Shown one piece after another: positions 11,867 through 22,553 of a stretch of DNA of 64,000 nucleotides (positions are counted from its first letter, which is position 1; every line of letters begins with the position of its first letter). Below the pieces are notes generated by a model. The model was given only the letters and a program-made list of their open reading frames with translations. It searched no databases and had not been told where the DNA came from. The position numbers and the translations under genes were made by a program. The stretch spans positions 252,617,199-252,681,198 of the forward strand of contig JARYHS010009186.1 of the NCBI GenBank assembly GCA_031002005.1, in the 5' to 3' direction. This DNA is from Vandiemenella viatica. Taxonomy: Eukaryota > Arthropoda > Insecta > Orthoptera > Morabidae.

Positions 11867-12205
11867 GGAGCGTCCATAAACTACGTAGCTGGGTCTAGGG
11901 GGAGAGGGGTTGGCTGGAGAGCTACGTTGAGCTACGTGGGGGGGGGGGAGGTGTTCCGAGCCTCGCCACGTAGCTTTTCATTCACATTATTTGTCACAGT
12001 TAAAATGAGGTACAGAACACACAACAGCACGTAAATATTTATTTCTGTCATTTAATTATCTCCTTATGTAATTTACGATAGTCTGACAAGAGAAAACAGT
12101 ACAAAATGGTTTCTAAAATCAATAGGGAAAAAAAGCCACGTCCGGCTACGTAGGGGGGGGGGTTACAGGAGGCCAAAATGGAGCTACATGGTTTATTCAC
12201 GCTCC
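11867..12205. repeat. MITE with CGTCCATAAACTACGTAG-type ends and G-runs
   Basis: The left end GGAGCGTCCATAAACTACG and the right end (reverse strand GGAGCGTGAATAAACCATG) are inverted repeats. The interior repeats GCTACGT with G-runs at about 11938-11948 and 12152-12161. A related partial copy, CACAAACTACGTGAG with a G-run, lies at 14686-14755. No target duplication was clear. Confidence 0.6.
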
Positions 12206-12388
12206 CTTATTGATAGAAGAACTAGAAGTAGTGCACGGAAAGGACCATGACCACAGGATGGCACTTGATTTCTGAGGATGGGAAAATTTTCTCTTTGGGT
12301 AAAGGAATCATAGTTTGAAATAAAATACCAAGCAAAATTTATCAGAAAAAAGTCGGTGCGTAGTGACATTACAATCAAGAAATTTCAA

Positions 12389-12486
12389 GATTAATTGACT
12401 TTCGGGTTTTGCCGCGTTGTTTATTTCATTACCAAAGCTTAGGTAAAGAAATAAACAACGCGGCAAAACCCGAAAGTCAATTAATC
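12389..12486. repeat. Perfect 39-bp hairpin
   Basis: Arms 12389-12427 and 12448-12486 are exact reverse complements over 39 bases, around a 20-base loop that is itself nearly palindromic about AAGCTT. The 9-base string AATTTCAAG occurs at 12381-12389 and again at 12521-12529, so the insertion may be 12390-12520 with a 9-bp target duplication. No mismatches means it is young, under selection or recently converted. Confidence 0.85.
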
Positions 12487-13177
12487 ATGAACAAAGATGG
12501 CCGTGGAAGTCTGAGGAAGGAATTTCAAGTTTAAATTAATTTAAAATAAAATAAAATAGTGGAACAGAAAGAAGGTGTGCAGGTAAATTCCCACAGTAGC
12601 TATTAATAAATTAAATTAAATCTCTGTGTTATACGAAACAAATAAATAAATTGATTTGTAACGATGTATTATAAATTACATGCGTCAATTTTCAATAGAA
12701 AATGTCAGCAAATTCATAGTTCTTTGCTAATCTACAAACATTTATTTACAAAATGAAGGTCTTGAATATATCGTCCTCTTGCTTCAATGCTGAGAAGCGG
12801 TAAAAGTCTGACCCACAAACTGATTCCGCTCCGACACTACCAAAAACGTACATTTCAAGCCACGTAATAATACACACACTATTGAACATTTCATGGGGGA
12901 AAAATACCAGATAAACTGAAAAATTCATTAAAAATTTATGAAAACTTGTGTAATGACACAAAATTCAACCTCCATAACAAATTACCGGGAGAAAAACTCA
13001 TAAATTGCAGAGCCGATGAATTCTGTTCCACCTGCTACGTTTAATTTGTATGTTATCGTAATAATAAATTAGTGGAATGAAATTTGTTCAGTTGGCATCA
13101 GCATTTGAAATTCCATGCCATGCAAGTAAATACCACTTTTTTAAACATGCAGCGGAAATACTATAAACTTTTTTGTA

Positions 13178-13376
13178 AAAAAAAAAAAAAACTTAAACTT
13201 AGTCCACAACCCGAAGGTTGGTTGGCTCCTCCCGAAGGAGGCATACTAAGCCATTGTATCAGAGGTAGGACGGCTAGTTCCTCACCTCTGGGACCTACAG
13301 TTTAACGTGGACTCCGAACCACGGAGCCTCCTGGCATAGCTAAACACAACTCTCAAAATTCCTGCGCCTGCCTTTT
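13178..13376 (-). repeat. SINE A copy (minus strand)
   Basis: The reverse strand carries GGCGCAGGAATTTTGAG, then CCACGTTAAACTGTAGGT, in the same order as the plus-strand copy at 29195-29345. It continues through several small hairpins (AACCCGAAGGTT, CTCCCGAAGGAG) to a homopolymer tail at 13178-13192. The tRNA-like head seen at 29200 is not preserved here. Confidence 0.65.
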
Positions 13377-13431
13377 TTGTATAGATTATCAAAAGAGTGT
13401 GGAATGGGTAAAACAGCAAAACAATCATTAC

Positions 13432-14090
13432 GGCTTCATATATTCTAATCTCTGTCTTCCTCTACAGTTCTTACCTTCGACTATTTACCCCACTAACAAA
13501 TTAACCAATCCTGCATGTCTCACAATATGACCTATTAGCCCAGGCCTGCCGCTAGCTGTTTCAGCGCCCGCGTGCAATACCGATTATGCCGCCCCCTGTC
13601 TAACTACAGCCAGTTGTGGATCTAAGAAATTTCCGAACCGGGTAAAAAAACTGTGAGATTGCCGCCCCTTCGAACATTATTTGCCGCCCCCATTGTTGCC
13701 ATACAGAGTGTCGCCGGCCGCTGTTGAGTAAAAAAAAAAAAAAAAAATAATACACTGTAAATTTCGTCGCGGCGACAATGGAGTGGCAACTGTCGCGGGG
13801 CGGCGACTGTCGATCACTCGTTTTGCCGCCCCCCTTGATGTGCCGCCCGCGTGCGATGCACGCCTTGCACGCCCGCGTACGGCGGGCCTGTATTAGCCTG
13901 TCTCCCCCTTCAGTAAACTTCTTTCCTCACCCGTCATTTTTAAAACTCGTTCATTTCTATCTTTATCTGTCCACATAATTTTCCTTCTTTCTGGTATTCC
14001 TAATGTCCATACTTCGCTACCATAAACTGGTGCTCCACACAGAGTATTAAATTTCTTTCTAAGTCCTAGATCAATATTTGAAATCATAAA
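13432..14090 (-). pseudogene. LINE family 3, C-terminal fragment split by a hAT MITE
   Basis: On the minus strand 14087-13893 reads NTLCGAPVYGSEVWTLGIPE and KMTGEERSLL. After the hAT insertion, 13540-13432 continues GHIVRHAGLVNLL and RGRQRLEYMK. These are the C-terminal motifs (LYGSE.WTL, G.I.RH.GLV) found after the reverse transcriptase in many non-LTR elements. Another fragment lies at 20500-20840. It is truncated and contains stops. Confidence 0.75.
13541..13890. mobile_element. GC-rich hAT MITE with 8-bp target duplication
   Basis: The ends are CAGGCCTGCCG and CGGCGGGCCTG, 11-bp inverted repeats with one mismatch. They are flanked by exact TATTAGCC at 13533-13540 and 13891-13898. The 350-bp interior has repeated GCCGCCC blocks and an A-run at 13731-13747 but no coding capacity. 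It is inserted in a LINE fragment. Confidence 0.88.
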
Positions 14091-14649
14091 AATTCTTTAT
14101 TTGTCACTTTTATTTATTTTTTTATTTTTTAAAAATTTTTATTATTTTTTTATTATTATTTGTTGTTGTTTAATTCGACCTTTAAGAGGTCCAACAATAA
14201 TCAACCTTGAAAATAGATCAGATCACGTGGTCATGATAGTACAGCCGTTATACCATAATTGTAAATTAAACTGGAGTAGAAGTTGTAGCCTCACGGTGGG
14301 CCTCTCCGTTAGACGAGGTTGTTGTGTGGATCCAGTTGGCCACAGCTCTTCCGGCCTCCTGCTTCGAAGGGTCGAGAAATGTATACAAGAGCTGAGCGGG
14401 CTTAGAGGCTTGTAGTGGCTGTTCTCGAACAGGCGTTGCGGTCCAGGAAGCCAGTGTGAGAAATTTTACCCTCAGTAATCCCACAGCTCGGTTTTCCAGT
14501 AGCAAGGCGAGGAAAAAAATTGAGGGAGGCGTTAGGCGAGATTTGATGGAGGTAGTCGATGCTTCGTTCAACTCGAAAACTGTTTCCGTACAAACTGTTT
14601 ACAAATGGTCAATTGTTCGAGGAGGAAATGATTAACAAAAAAATTATAT

Positions 14650-14835
14650 TCATGAAACGATGACAAGGGTACGTGCACACGTGCACAAACTACGTGAGTC
14701 GGTCCAGGGGGGGGGGGGGCTGGAAGGCGTCGCTGGGGTACGTGGGGGGAGGGGGAATCTTGAAGATTCTCGATAAGATATTTTACCTGATGAAGACAAC
14801 AGGACGTTGTCGAAACGTTGTCATCGTTTCATGAA
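14650..14835 (+). repeat. Unit bounded by an 18-bp inverted repeat
   Basis: TTCATGAAACGATGACAA at 14650-14667 is the exact reverse complement of 14818-14835. Between them are a 13-base G-run (14707-14719) and a hammerhead-like core near the right end. Confidence 0.6.
14787..14830 (+). ncRNA. Hammerhead-ribozyme-like motif
   Basis: CTGATGA (14787-14793) is followed by an A and then the helix GACAAC-aggac-GTTGTC. GAAAC comes directly after it (14812-14816). This is the order of the hammerhead core: CUGAUGA, helix II, GAAA. The first base after CUGAUGA does not pair in the usual way. A short ACG...CGT could form helix III, and helix I is weak. Hammerheads are known in Penelope-like elements. 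Activity is unproven and probably lost. Confidence 0.4.
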
Positions 14836-14839
14836 AATG

Positions 14840-16340
14840 TCCGACTGCAAACCCGTGAAGACTGTGTTGTAACAGGAGCGTTGATTATACGCGCGGTATA
14901 ATACGATCTCAAAACGAGACTTTCTTTGATAACTAAATTAAAATTGGCGACTGAAAGAAGGAATCTCCGTACGAAGCCCCATTTAAGCAGAACAAACGGG
15001 GAATTTTCTGAAAGCGACTGGCGTGAAAATACAACAGTCAGAAGTTGCTTTAATACATAAAGAGCCACTGTAATTATCAATAAACGCAGTTATTCAGCAA
15101 AGTGTCATTTAAACAGCTGATAGAAGACCATTCTGTTTATTATGATCCTATGGTTAGCATGTTGTTTCGTTTTCAACTCTACAAGAACCGACGTCAGTGT
15201 TGCTTTAATTAGGACCGTCGTATTTTCTTGCAAGATTGTAAAACTAATAATACAAGTCTTATGACGGTGTTCCGCTGGTACGCCTTAATTAATTAACTGC
15301 AAATAATTAGGCTCTTCGCCATGATGGAGTGACTGCGTGAATGCTAACGGGGCAGCACAAGAAGGCTGTGAAATTATCTCCAGCCAGGGTCTCTAGTGGC
15401 AGATGTTTCATGACCAGTACACGTCTCTCAAATTGACGAAGGGAGAAAAACAGATAGCGGACAAGTATTTGTGATCGCACACCACAGTATAAAAACAGTT
15501 TCCATTTCTAAGACACTACCTGAAAACAATTGCTCTAGGAAACTTCCTATTACGAATTAGGTACGACTGTCTGTGGTGCTTTTTGTTTATTTGACTTTTA
15601 AAGGTTCAAACTTATTAATTGTAAAGTATTTTGTTTAAACTGTCATATAGCGACAGTGTCTTAGTCGACGAAACACGGCACCAAATAAACGTCTAGTACC
15701 CAAGCGAACTGAATGGTTTAGTACTAGTTTTCCTCTTGCAAGTTATGAACCTTCACACAGTGCTATACCCTATATGCTGCAGGTGGTATAGTCACGCGAC
15801 TATCTAAAATTGAGGCTTCTCTATCATAAACTGTAATTTATTTCAGCTTATCTTTTGGTGACTTAAATATTCCTTACGCTACGAGTGTAAAGGTGTTTTA
15901 AAACACAAACGCATCGCTTTCTATACTTTTATTAAAAATTTAGGAGTCTTTTCATATTTTTAAAAATAATATTAAATTTAGTGTAATCCTAAAAAATGCC
16001 TGACGTTGAACAAGAAAGGTGACACGAAAAGATCTGGCTGCTGAAATTACATGTTCAACTACAGAATGTTGTTTAATATCTCAAACACACCGTCGATAAA
16101 CTTTAACTTGAGTTTTATTTCGTAGAAACACATATAAAAAAGTACATAAAGCTTTATATCAGACTTCTTTGCAAAGACTGAAGAACATTGTAATAAACAA
16201 ATGAGTTGGAATTCGTTTTAACACTGCTCCGAGCGCGGTTAACAGGTTGTGATTAGCAGGAGCTTTTGTAGGTATCATAGGACATTCTGTAAAACAATAA
16301 AAAAAAGCCATATAGCATTTCTGGATCTCTAACAATGAAA
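14840..16340. other. Stretch without recognised genes
   Basis: No coding exon, RNA gene or clear mobile-element end was recognised here. Confidence 0.35.
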
Positions 16341-16627
16341 CAATAGAAATTAAAATTTATTCAAAATTACTTGAAATCGCAAGAAAACTATCTTAAATGA
16401 AATTAGCATTTCAACGTCAAACTGACAAAATTAAAAAATTCGAAACAATTAAAATCCCACTTTAAGCATTATGGCATACATAATATCCTCATTACAGCTT
16501 TTTAATTAAGGTATCATACATTGTACTCCTATTTATACAATTACAACAGTCATTCAGTTCAATTAAACCAATTTCTTCCATCAACAAACCACATTTTCAG
16601 AAAATAGTTACACAAATTTACAATCAA

Positions 16628-16750
16628 TCACTTCGCTTCTATTTCAGACACAAATTCTAGTCGATTATGGGGATCGTAATTAATGGGTACAGGATCTAAG
16701 AGCTGCAGCACCGTGATGGGTAAAGAAGTCGTTTTGCTACCCCAATAGCA
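16628..16750 (-). pseudogene. Possible C-terminal coding fragment beside a Tc1
   Basis: On the minus strand an open frame emerges from the Tc1 end and reads WGSKTTSLPITVLQLLDPVP, then NRLEFVSEIEAK and a stop at 16628-16630. A poly(A)-type AATAAA on the same strand lies near 16353. On the far side of the Tc1 (17467-17376) a frame reads EIVNADYPFIISNFHAESRF. The two could be parts of one host exon split by the insertion. I do not recognise the protein, no splice sites were confirmed, and it may be chance. Confidence 0.25.
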
Positions 16751-17375
16751 CATTGAAGAGCCAAAGAAACTGGTACATCTGCCTAATATCGTGTAGGGAG
16801 AAGTGCCGCAACACGACGTGGCATGGACTCGACTAATGTCTGAAGCAGTGTTGGAGGGAACTGACACCATGCATCCTGCAGGGCTGTCCATAAATCCTTA
16901 ATAGTACGAGGGGGCCAGGTTGCGTTCGTACGTGTCACCTGTCAGAGTCGTATCTAGACGCATCAGAATCCCATGCCCCTCCAACTGCACACACCACACA
17001 CCATTACAGCTTGAACAGTCCCCTGCTCACATGCAGGATCCTTGAATTCATGAGGTTGTGTCTATACCCGTACACTTCCATCCGCTCGATACAATAGGAA
17101 ACGAGACTCGTCAGACCAGGCAACATGTTTCCAATCATCAACAGTTCTATGTCGTAGTTAACGGGCCCAGGCGCGGCGTAAAGCTTTGTGTCGTGCACTC
17201 AGCAAGGGAACGCGAGTGGGCCTTCGGTCCCGAAAGCCCATATCGATGATGTTTCGTTGAATGGTTCGCACGCTGACATTTGTTGATAGCCCAGTACTGA
17301 AATCCGCAGCAATTTGCGGAAGGGTTGCACTTCTGACACATTGAACGATTATCTGCAGTCTTCGTTGGTCCCGTT
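16751..17375 (-). mobile_element. Truncated Tc1 copy, same family as 5511-6690
   Basis: The left end CATTGAAGAGCCAAAGAAAC and the following 600 bases match the Tc1 at 5511 closely, but most of the catalytic region is deleted (jump near 16915-16925). The element stops at GGTCCCGTT, before the DNA-binding domain. Minus-strand remnants include RTIQRNIIDMGF. The right inverted repeat is missing. Confidence 0.85.
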
Positions 17376-17469
17376 TGAAAGAATCTGCTTTCCGCATGAA
17401 AATTGCTGATAATAAATGGATAATCGGCATTTACAATTTCTCTTTGCGTACGTGACATATTGGATTTCA

Positions 17470-19690
17470 CGCTACGATATATTAAATGGCAGCCTACCTT
17501 CCAAGATGAAAGATAGTTTCTACCGTAACCAATGTTTGGTACAGAGCATTTAAGTTAGTTTAATTTTTTGCTAATAGCAATTGTGCTTAGGTTTAAATCC
17601 AGCCTAGACCAAGAATTAAGAGTAAGAAACATGAGGAATAAATTTCAACTGGTAATAAATAACTCGTATTTCTGGCGTAATAATATGTATGCATATACCC
17701 ACCTTTCGAGTGATTTTACTTCATTTTCACATATTCGAAGCTTACTTTACACACTTTTAGTCAAATATTTTCGCCTAAGGAACATGTGTACCAAATCTGA
17801 TACCGATAGCACAATTTTTGCAGGTTCCGACGTATTAACGTCTAAGGCTATCGATTTCATTTTAGATTTTTAAAGTAATATAATAATATATTGTGTGATT
17901 CAGTTCATACAACATATCACATCCAAATACAAAGTTATTGTGATAAAGGAATATTAACAGCATACCCACTGGCAGTTTACCTACAATCCTATTTTTACTT
18001 TTGTTGATTTTTACCTTTGATTATTTTAGTGTTACTTTTCACACCCATGTACTTCAGCAAGTCAAGAATTTTAAATTCTTTCAGTCTTTTGAGCAATTCC
18101 CCGTCACTTCCCTTTGTAATTTATTTCAATTCGGGTTACAAAAAAAAAGTCAAGTGCCAGATTGCGATCATTGTCAGTTTTCCCCTTCCGTGTACTACAC
18201 CTAGAAAGTACTACTAAATTTGACTCTTCAGCGCATTGATTGGAAACATCGAAATGTAATGCTTTGATTGGAAATATGTAACAACTGGGGATCCGATTTA
18301 AAACTAGTCTGCGTGGAACCTTTCGTTAGTACAGTGACAATCTGTCAGTGCGTTACTAATCTCCCGCTTATTGTTCAGCAATGTATTGCATATAGCGAGT
18401 TTATCGATACCCCATCCCGAGAGCTACTTGTCACGTTAACGCACAACGATATTATTTGTTCCACTTGCAACCGAATAATCACGAGCAAAGAGCTATAAAT
18501 CCGTGTTGGTAAAGCCCTCGCATCTGTTAAATAAACGAGCAAACTGTATTGAACATTGCTGGTATTGTTTCCTGAATAATTTGGCACCGGATGCTAGTTA
18601 ATTTATTTTATTTATTTTGGGTTAGAGGCATTACAGATCGTCAACATAATCAGAGGATTACCATAATTCACTGTGTACATACGAGTCGTTTTGTTAAAAA
18701 TTGCCAGCAAGTTCACGGTGATTAATAGATGTATTTGGAAAAAATATTCACAGTTACTTTTCTAAAATATTCTAGAACGTGTCAGTTTCATTAGTTTCGA
18801 TTTTAGGTAGTTTACAAATTTTAACAGCTTCAGTAATGTGATATATCAGATACTTTGAAAAGATTTACAATTTTGAAGGCGTATAGAAATTTATTCAAAT
18901 ATCTCACAGAATATATTCTAGAGCTCTGGAATGAATCGAGCAACGAACCAGTTTAGCATAACCAAAAAAAAACTAATATTAATAACACAGGAGCGTTAAA
19001 ATAGATTGACGTTCCTCTTCTGTTGTTCTTCCGTCATAAGTTCTTTTCGATTGCCGCTGAAGTAGTTGCTCCCCTTACCATCCATCGACAAGTGAATTTC
19101 TCTCTAGTGGTTCGTGGAACTGGTAATGGATTTGTTTCAAACAAATGATATATTTCGTTTTTACGGCGTGTGAAAGTGTTCAAAAAAGTAAAAGCAAAAT
19201 ATCAAACGATTCAGTACTGTTACCAGTAATCGAATACTTACGGAGCACTGTTATGTGGAACGTCGTTAATTTCAGCAGTGAACCGAAATTTTTTGCAAAT
19301 TGTTATCGACTGATTAAAAGTTCATTCGAACAATTGTTTTGAAAATTCCAGCCGGGAGGTACGTTGCACACTGATGGATTTCATTATAACGATTTGTGTA
19401 TGAAGACTGTGTCTAGTGTAAATAATTTATGCCATTAAACTCCAAGTAAAAGAGAGAGAAAAAAGTTGTTCTTAATGTGGTCGTTTCTGGAAAAGAATGT
19501 GTCTGTTTTGTATCAGCTATTTAATGACTATAAGACAAGAGAATTGCCGAAAAGTTTGGACACCCATCATTCATGGAATCAGTAATAGCAACTGATTTTC
19601 AGTATTGAGTTTTAGTTTGCGTTGCTTTCATGACCGCCTTATTACCAACGTCATCAGTATAGCATTTCCTTTCGTATCGCGGTCTCAGAT
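17470..19690. other. Stretch without recognised genes
   Basis: Open frames here (for example 18268-18498 plus) are short and carry no family motifs. No repeats with clear ends were seen. Confidence 0.35.
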
Positions 19691-19701
19691 TGTACTGGTA
19701 T

Positions 19702-20443
19702 CGCCGTCGTGGGGACTGCACTACTTTGGTAACCTTTCAGAAACTGGTACTAACCTGTTGAAATTTACATCAATCGCTTCTTCAACATGTCCTCTTCACG
19801 TTTTGCGATCATACATTGCGGAAAAGTTGCCAGGAATTTAATTAAAAATGCCTAAATATGAAAGACAGAACAACTGCTAAATTCTATCAGCACTGCAAAA
19901 ATAACATAAAAATTATTGGTACAGGGATCATTTCAACTTAAACAGTTTCGTTTTGTCATAGAAATCGTGGGTAGGTTGAAATATGGCCTGGACCAAGTGA
20001 AAAAAAAAACGAAATTTTGGCTATGCGGCATCCAACACGCAAATGGCGTATTTGTTTACAATGGAAGCAATCGATTATCTGGTTGCTTGTTGCTATGTAA
20101 GATGGCGGGCATCACCGTATTAAAGGTCGGATAAATATTGCCAGTTTGTCAATTTTGTGAGACTTTTTACAACGGAGTAGAGCTGAAAAGGCATGAAACT
20201 ATTACAACAAAGGATTAAATCAACATTTTAAGAGCCTGTCAATGATATTTTCAACGTTGGTGAAATGTAACGGCTGTTCGTCATGTTATATTTCGGCATT
20301 TTTAATTAAATTCCTGGCGACTTTTCCGCAATGTATGATCGCAAAACGTGAAGAGGACATGTCGAGGAAGCGACTGATGTAAATTTCAACAGGTTAGTAC
20401 CTGTTTCTGGAAGGTAACCAAAGTCGTGCAGTCCCCTCCGTCG
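19702..20443. repeat. Foldback element with 166-bp arms
   Basis: Arms 19702-19867 and 20278-20443 are imperfect reverse complements over their full length, starting GGGGACTGCAC.ACTTTGGT. The 410-bp middle contains one copy of the TAGGTTGAAAT...CCTGGACCA core at 19970-19997. No protein is encoded. Confidence 0.8.
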
Positions 20444-20499
20444 TTTTTACCGATCAACAAAATGGTTGATTAGTTCACCAAAAACCTTTATTTCATAAC

Positions 20500-20840
20500 G
20501 TTTTCCCTAGTCATTAGTCTCTAGTCTGATTTGATCCAATCCTCTATCTCTTGTGAGCTATCCTCTTCATCTTAACATACCTTTTACAACCTACGCCCTC
20601 AATTATCTGCTTCATATATTCTAATCTTTCCAAATCTCTAAAGTTCTTTCAGTCGTTCGCTCGCTAAACATTTAACCAAACCCGCATACCTTAAAATGTG
20701 ACCCATCATGTTGTCTCTTCTTTCGGTGTCACTCTTCCGCAGACTTCATTCCTCGTTCATAATTTCCAGAATGAGTTAATTTTCTGTTATTCTTAAAGTC
20801 TATGGCTTACTTCCATAAAGTTCTGTGCTCCATATTACAC
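20500..20840 (-). pseudogene. LINE family 3, C-terminal fragment
   Basis: The minus strand, with frameshifts, gives WTLRITEN, then MGHILRYAGLVKCLASERL and YMKQIIEGVGCKRY-like pieces, matching the LINE at 13432-14090. An A-run of about 22 lies at 20848-20869. Confidence 0.6.
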
Positions 20841-21112
20841 AATTTAAAAAAAAAAAAAAAAAAAAAAAAATTCTGAGTCCTACATCAGTATATGAAACTA
20901 AAATATTCATCTTTTTCAAGATTTCTCTTTTCGCTGATGGCATCATTCCAACTTAGGCCATAAGTCGTAATTTTACTTCCTAATTAACAGGATTCGCTCA
21001 TTTCTCGCTTTACATCTTATCCTATTTTTTTTATTTAATCTACTGTTCTTACTACTATTACTGGGAAACTTCATGACTCCCACAGTGGTTTCGCTTATGT
21101 TTAGTGCGGGAA

Positions 21113-21703
21113 TTCTACGATATCCGAGCCAGTAAAATTTTATGAATTTTATAGTCGGTTCTTATATATCTCGAAGAGACAAACCGAAAGAAAGAATAAA
21201 AAAATTTAATATCTTACTTAGTTCTCAAGATATCTTATCCCAGAACTGAGGGTGTTAGGTTGAAATGCAGCTTCGACCAGAAGAAAAATCTCGCCAACTT
21301 CATATTTGATGACGAATTTTTATGTAACTCGACAAGACAAATCGAAAGTAAAGAATGTAAATTTTTGATACCTTAGTTTCGAGATATTGTGTCACTGAGG
21401 TGGTTAGGTTTACATGCTGCCGGGATCACAAAAAATTTCGCCTAAGTCACTAGGAACTACACAGTGGACATGAGCAATAGGTGTTTTTCCTTCTTCTGGT
21501 TACGTCGAAATACGGCCTGGACCAGAAGAAAAACGCCATCAAAAGCACAAGGAACTCTACCTATAACTGATTTTTAACATTTTATGTCTCGATAACTAGG
21601 TAAGATATCGAAAAACTTTATTCTTTACTTTCGATTTGTCTCGTTGGGATATATAAGATTTCATCATTAAATTTTTCAGACTTCAATGGCTCGGATAACT
21701 TAG
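21113..21703. repeat. Long inverted-repeat MITE, copy 1
   Basis: The left end (TTCTACGATATCCGAGCC) and right end (reverse strand TACTAAGTTATCCGAGCC) start arms that share TATATATC, GAGACAAA.CGAAAG and GAATAAA. Subterminal units repeat TTAGGTTGAAATGCAGC...GACCAGAAGAAAAA. It abuts a related element. Confidence 0.6.
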
Positions 21704-21743
21704 TATTTATTGCCTTTAGTGACAATCTTTTTCGGTGTTTTGC

Positions 21744-22196
21744 TCTGCGCACTGGGGGATTCTACGATAACCGTGGCGCCGCAATTTGATGATCGATTCT
21801 TGTAGAACTCGACGAAACAAATCGAAAATAAATAATATTTTTTTTATATGTATCTCACATAATTCTCGAGATACTGCATCTCAAAAGTGAGGAGTTTAGG
21901 GTGAGATGCGGAGGGGACCAGAAAAAAAATTCACCAAAACCACTACATCTACACGGTGTAAATGCACTATATGTGTTTTATTTTCTTCCTAGTGGTTGTT
22001 GTTAGGTTGAATTACGACCTGGACCAGAAGAAACGTCACCAAATGCTCGAGGAACTATACCTATAACTGATTTTTACCATGCTATAACTCGAAAACCAAA
22101 AAATTTTATTCTTAATTTTCGATTTGTTTCGTAGAGTTCTACAAGAACATATCAGATTGTGGCGCCACGGTAATGATAGAGCTGTCGCGCACAGGA
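21744..22196. repeat. Long inverted-repeat MITE, copy 2
   Basis: The left arm contains CGATAACCGTGGCGCCGCAA, then TTCTTGTAGAACTCGACGAA. The right arm is the reverse complement with few changes (22085-22196). The middle again holds TTAGGTTGAATTACGACCTG and ACCAGAAGAAA. It is related to copy 1, about 40 bp away. Confidence 0.65.
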
Positions 22197-22553
22197 TGTT
22201 TCATTTTTATATTTATTTAAAAAAAGGAAACAATGTGAAGAGGTACACTTACATTTTGCAGCTGGTGCTCCGGCTGCTCAAATCCATGCGCTGTACCTGA
22301 CAACCTCGATCAGTACGCCAACGTGATGTGTGCCGGGTCTGTGGGGATATCGGAGTCGGAAAACTTTGTTTCAGATCAAACGCAATGCGACCACTTAGCT
22401 AGCAACCGCCGGTACCATGCTTCTCGTTCTACTGCCTGAGGTGAAAATTGACCAGGCGCCGATGTTTCCCGAATTACATTCCATGTGGCCCATCCTACAT
22501 ACGAGTATACTTTTGGTACTGACAAAAGAAAATTACCAGATTTTGAAGCATCC

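Noticed and set aside
12001..12180. Telomere-like or satellite array
   Set aside because: No head-to-tail array of a telomeric unit is present. The G-runs belong to a MITE.
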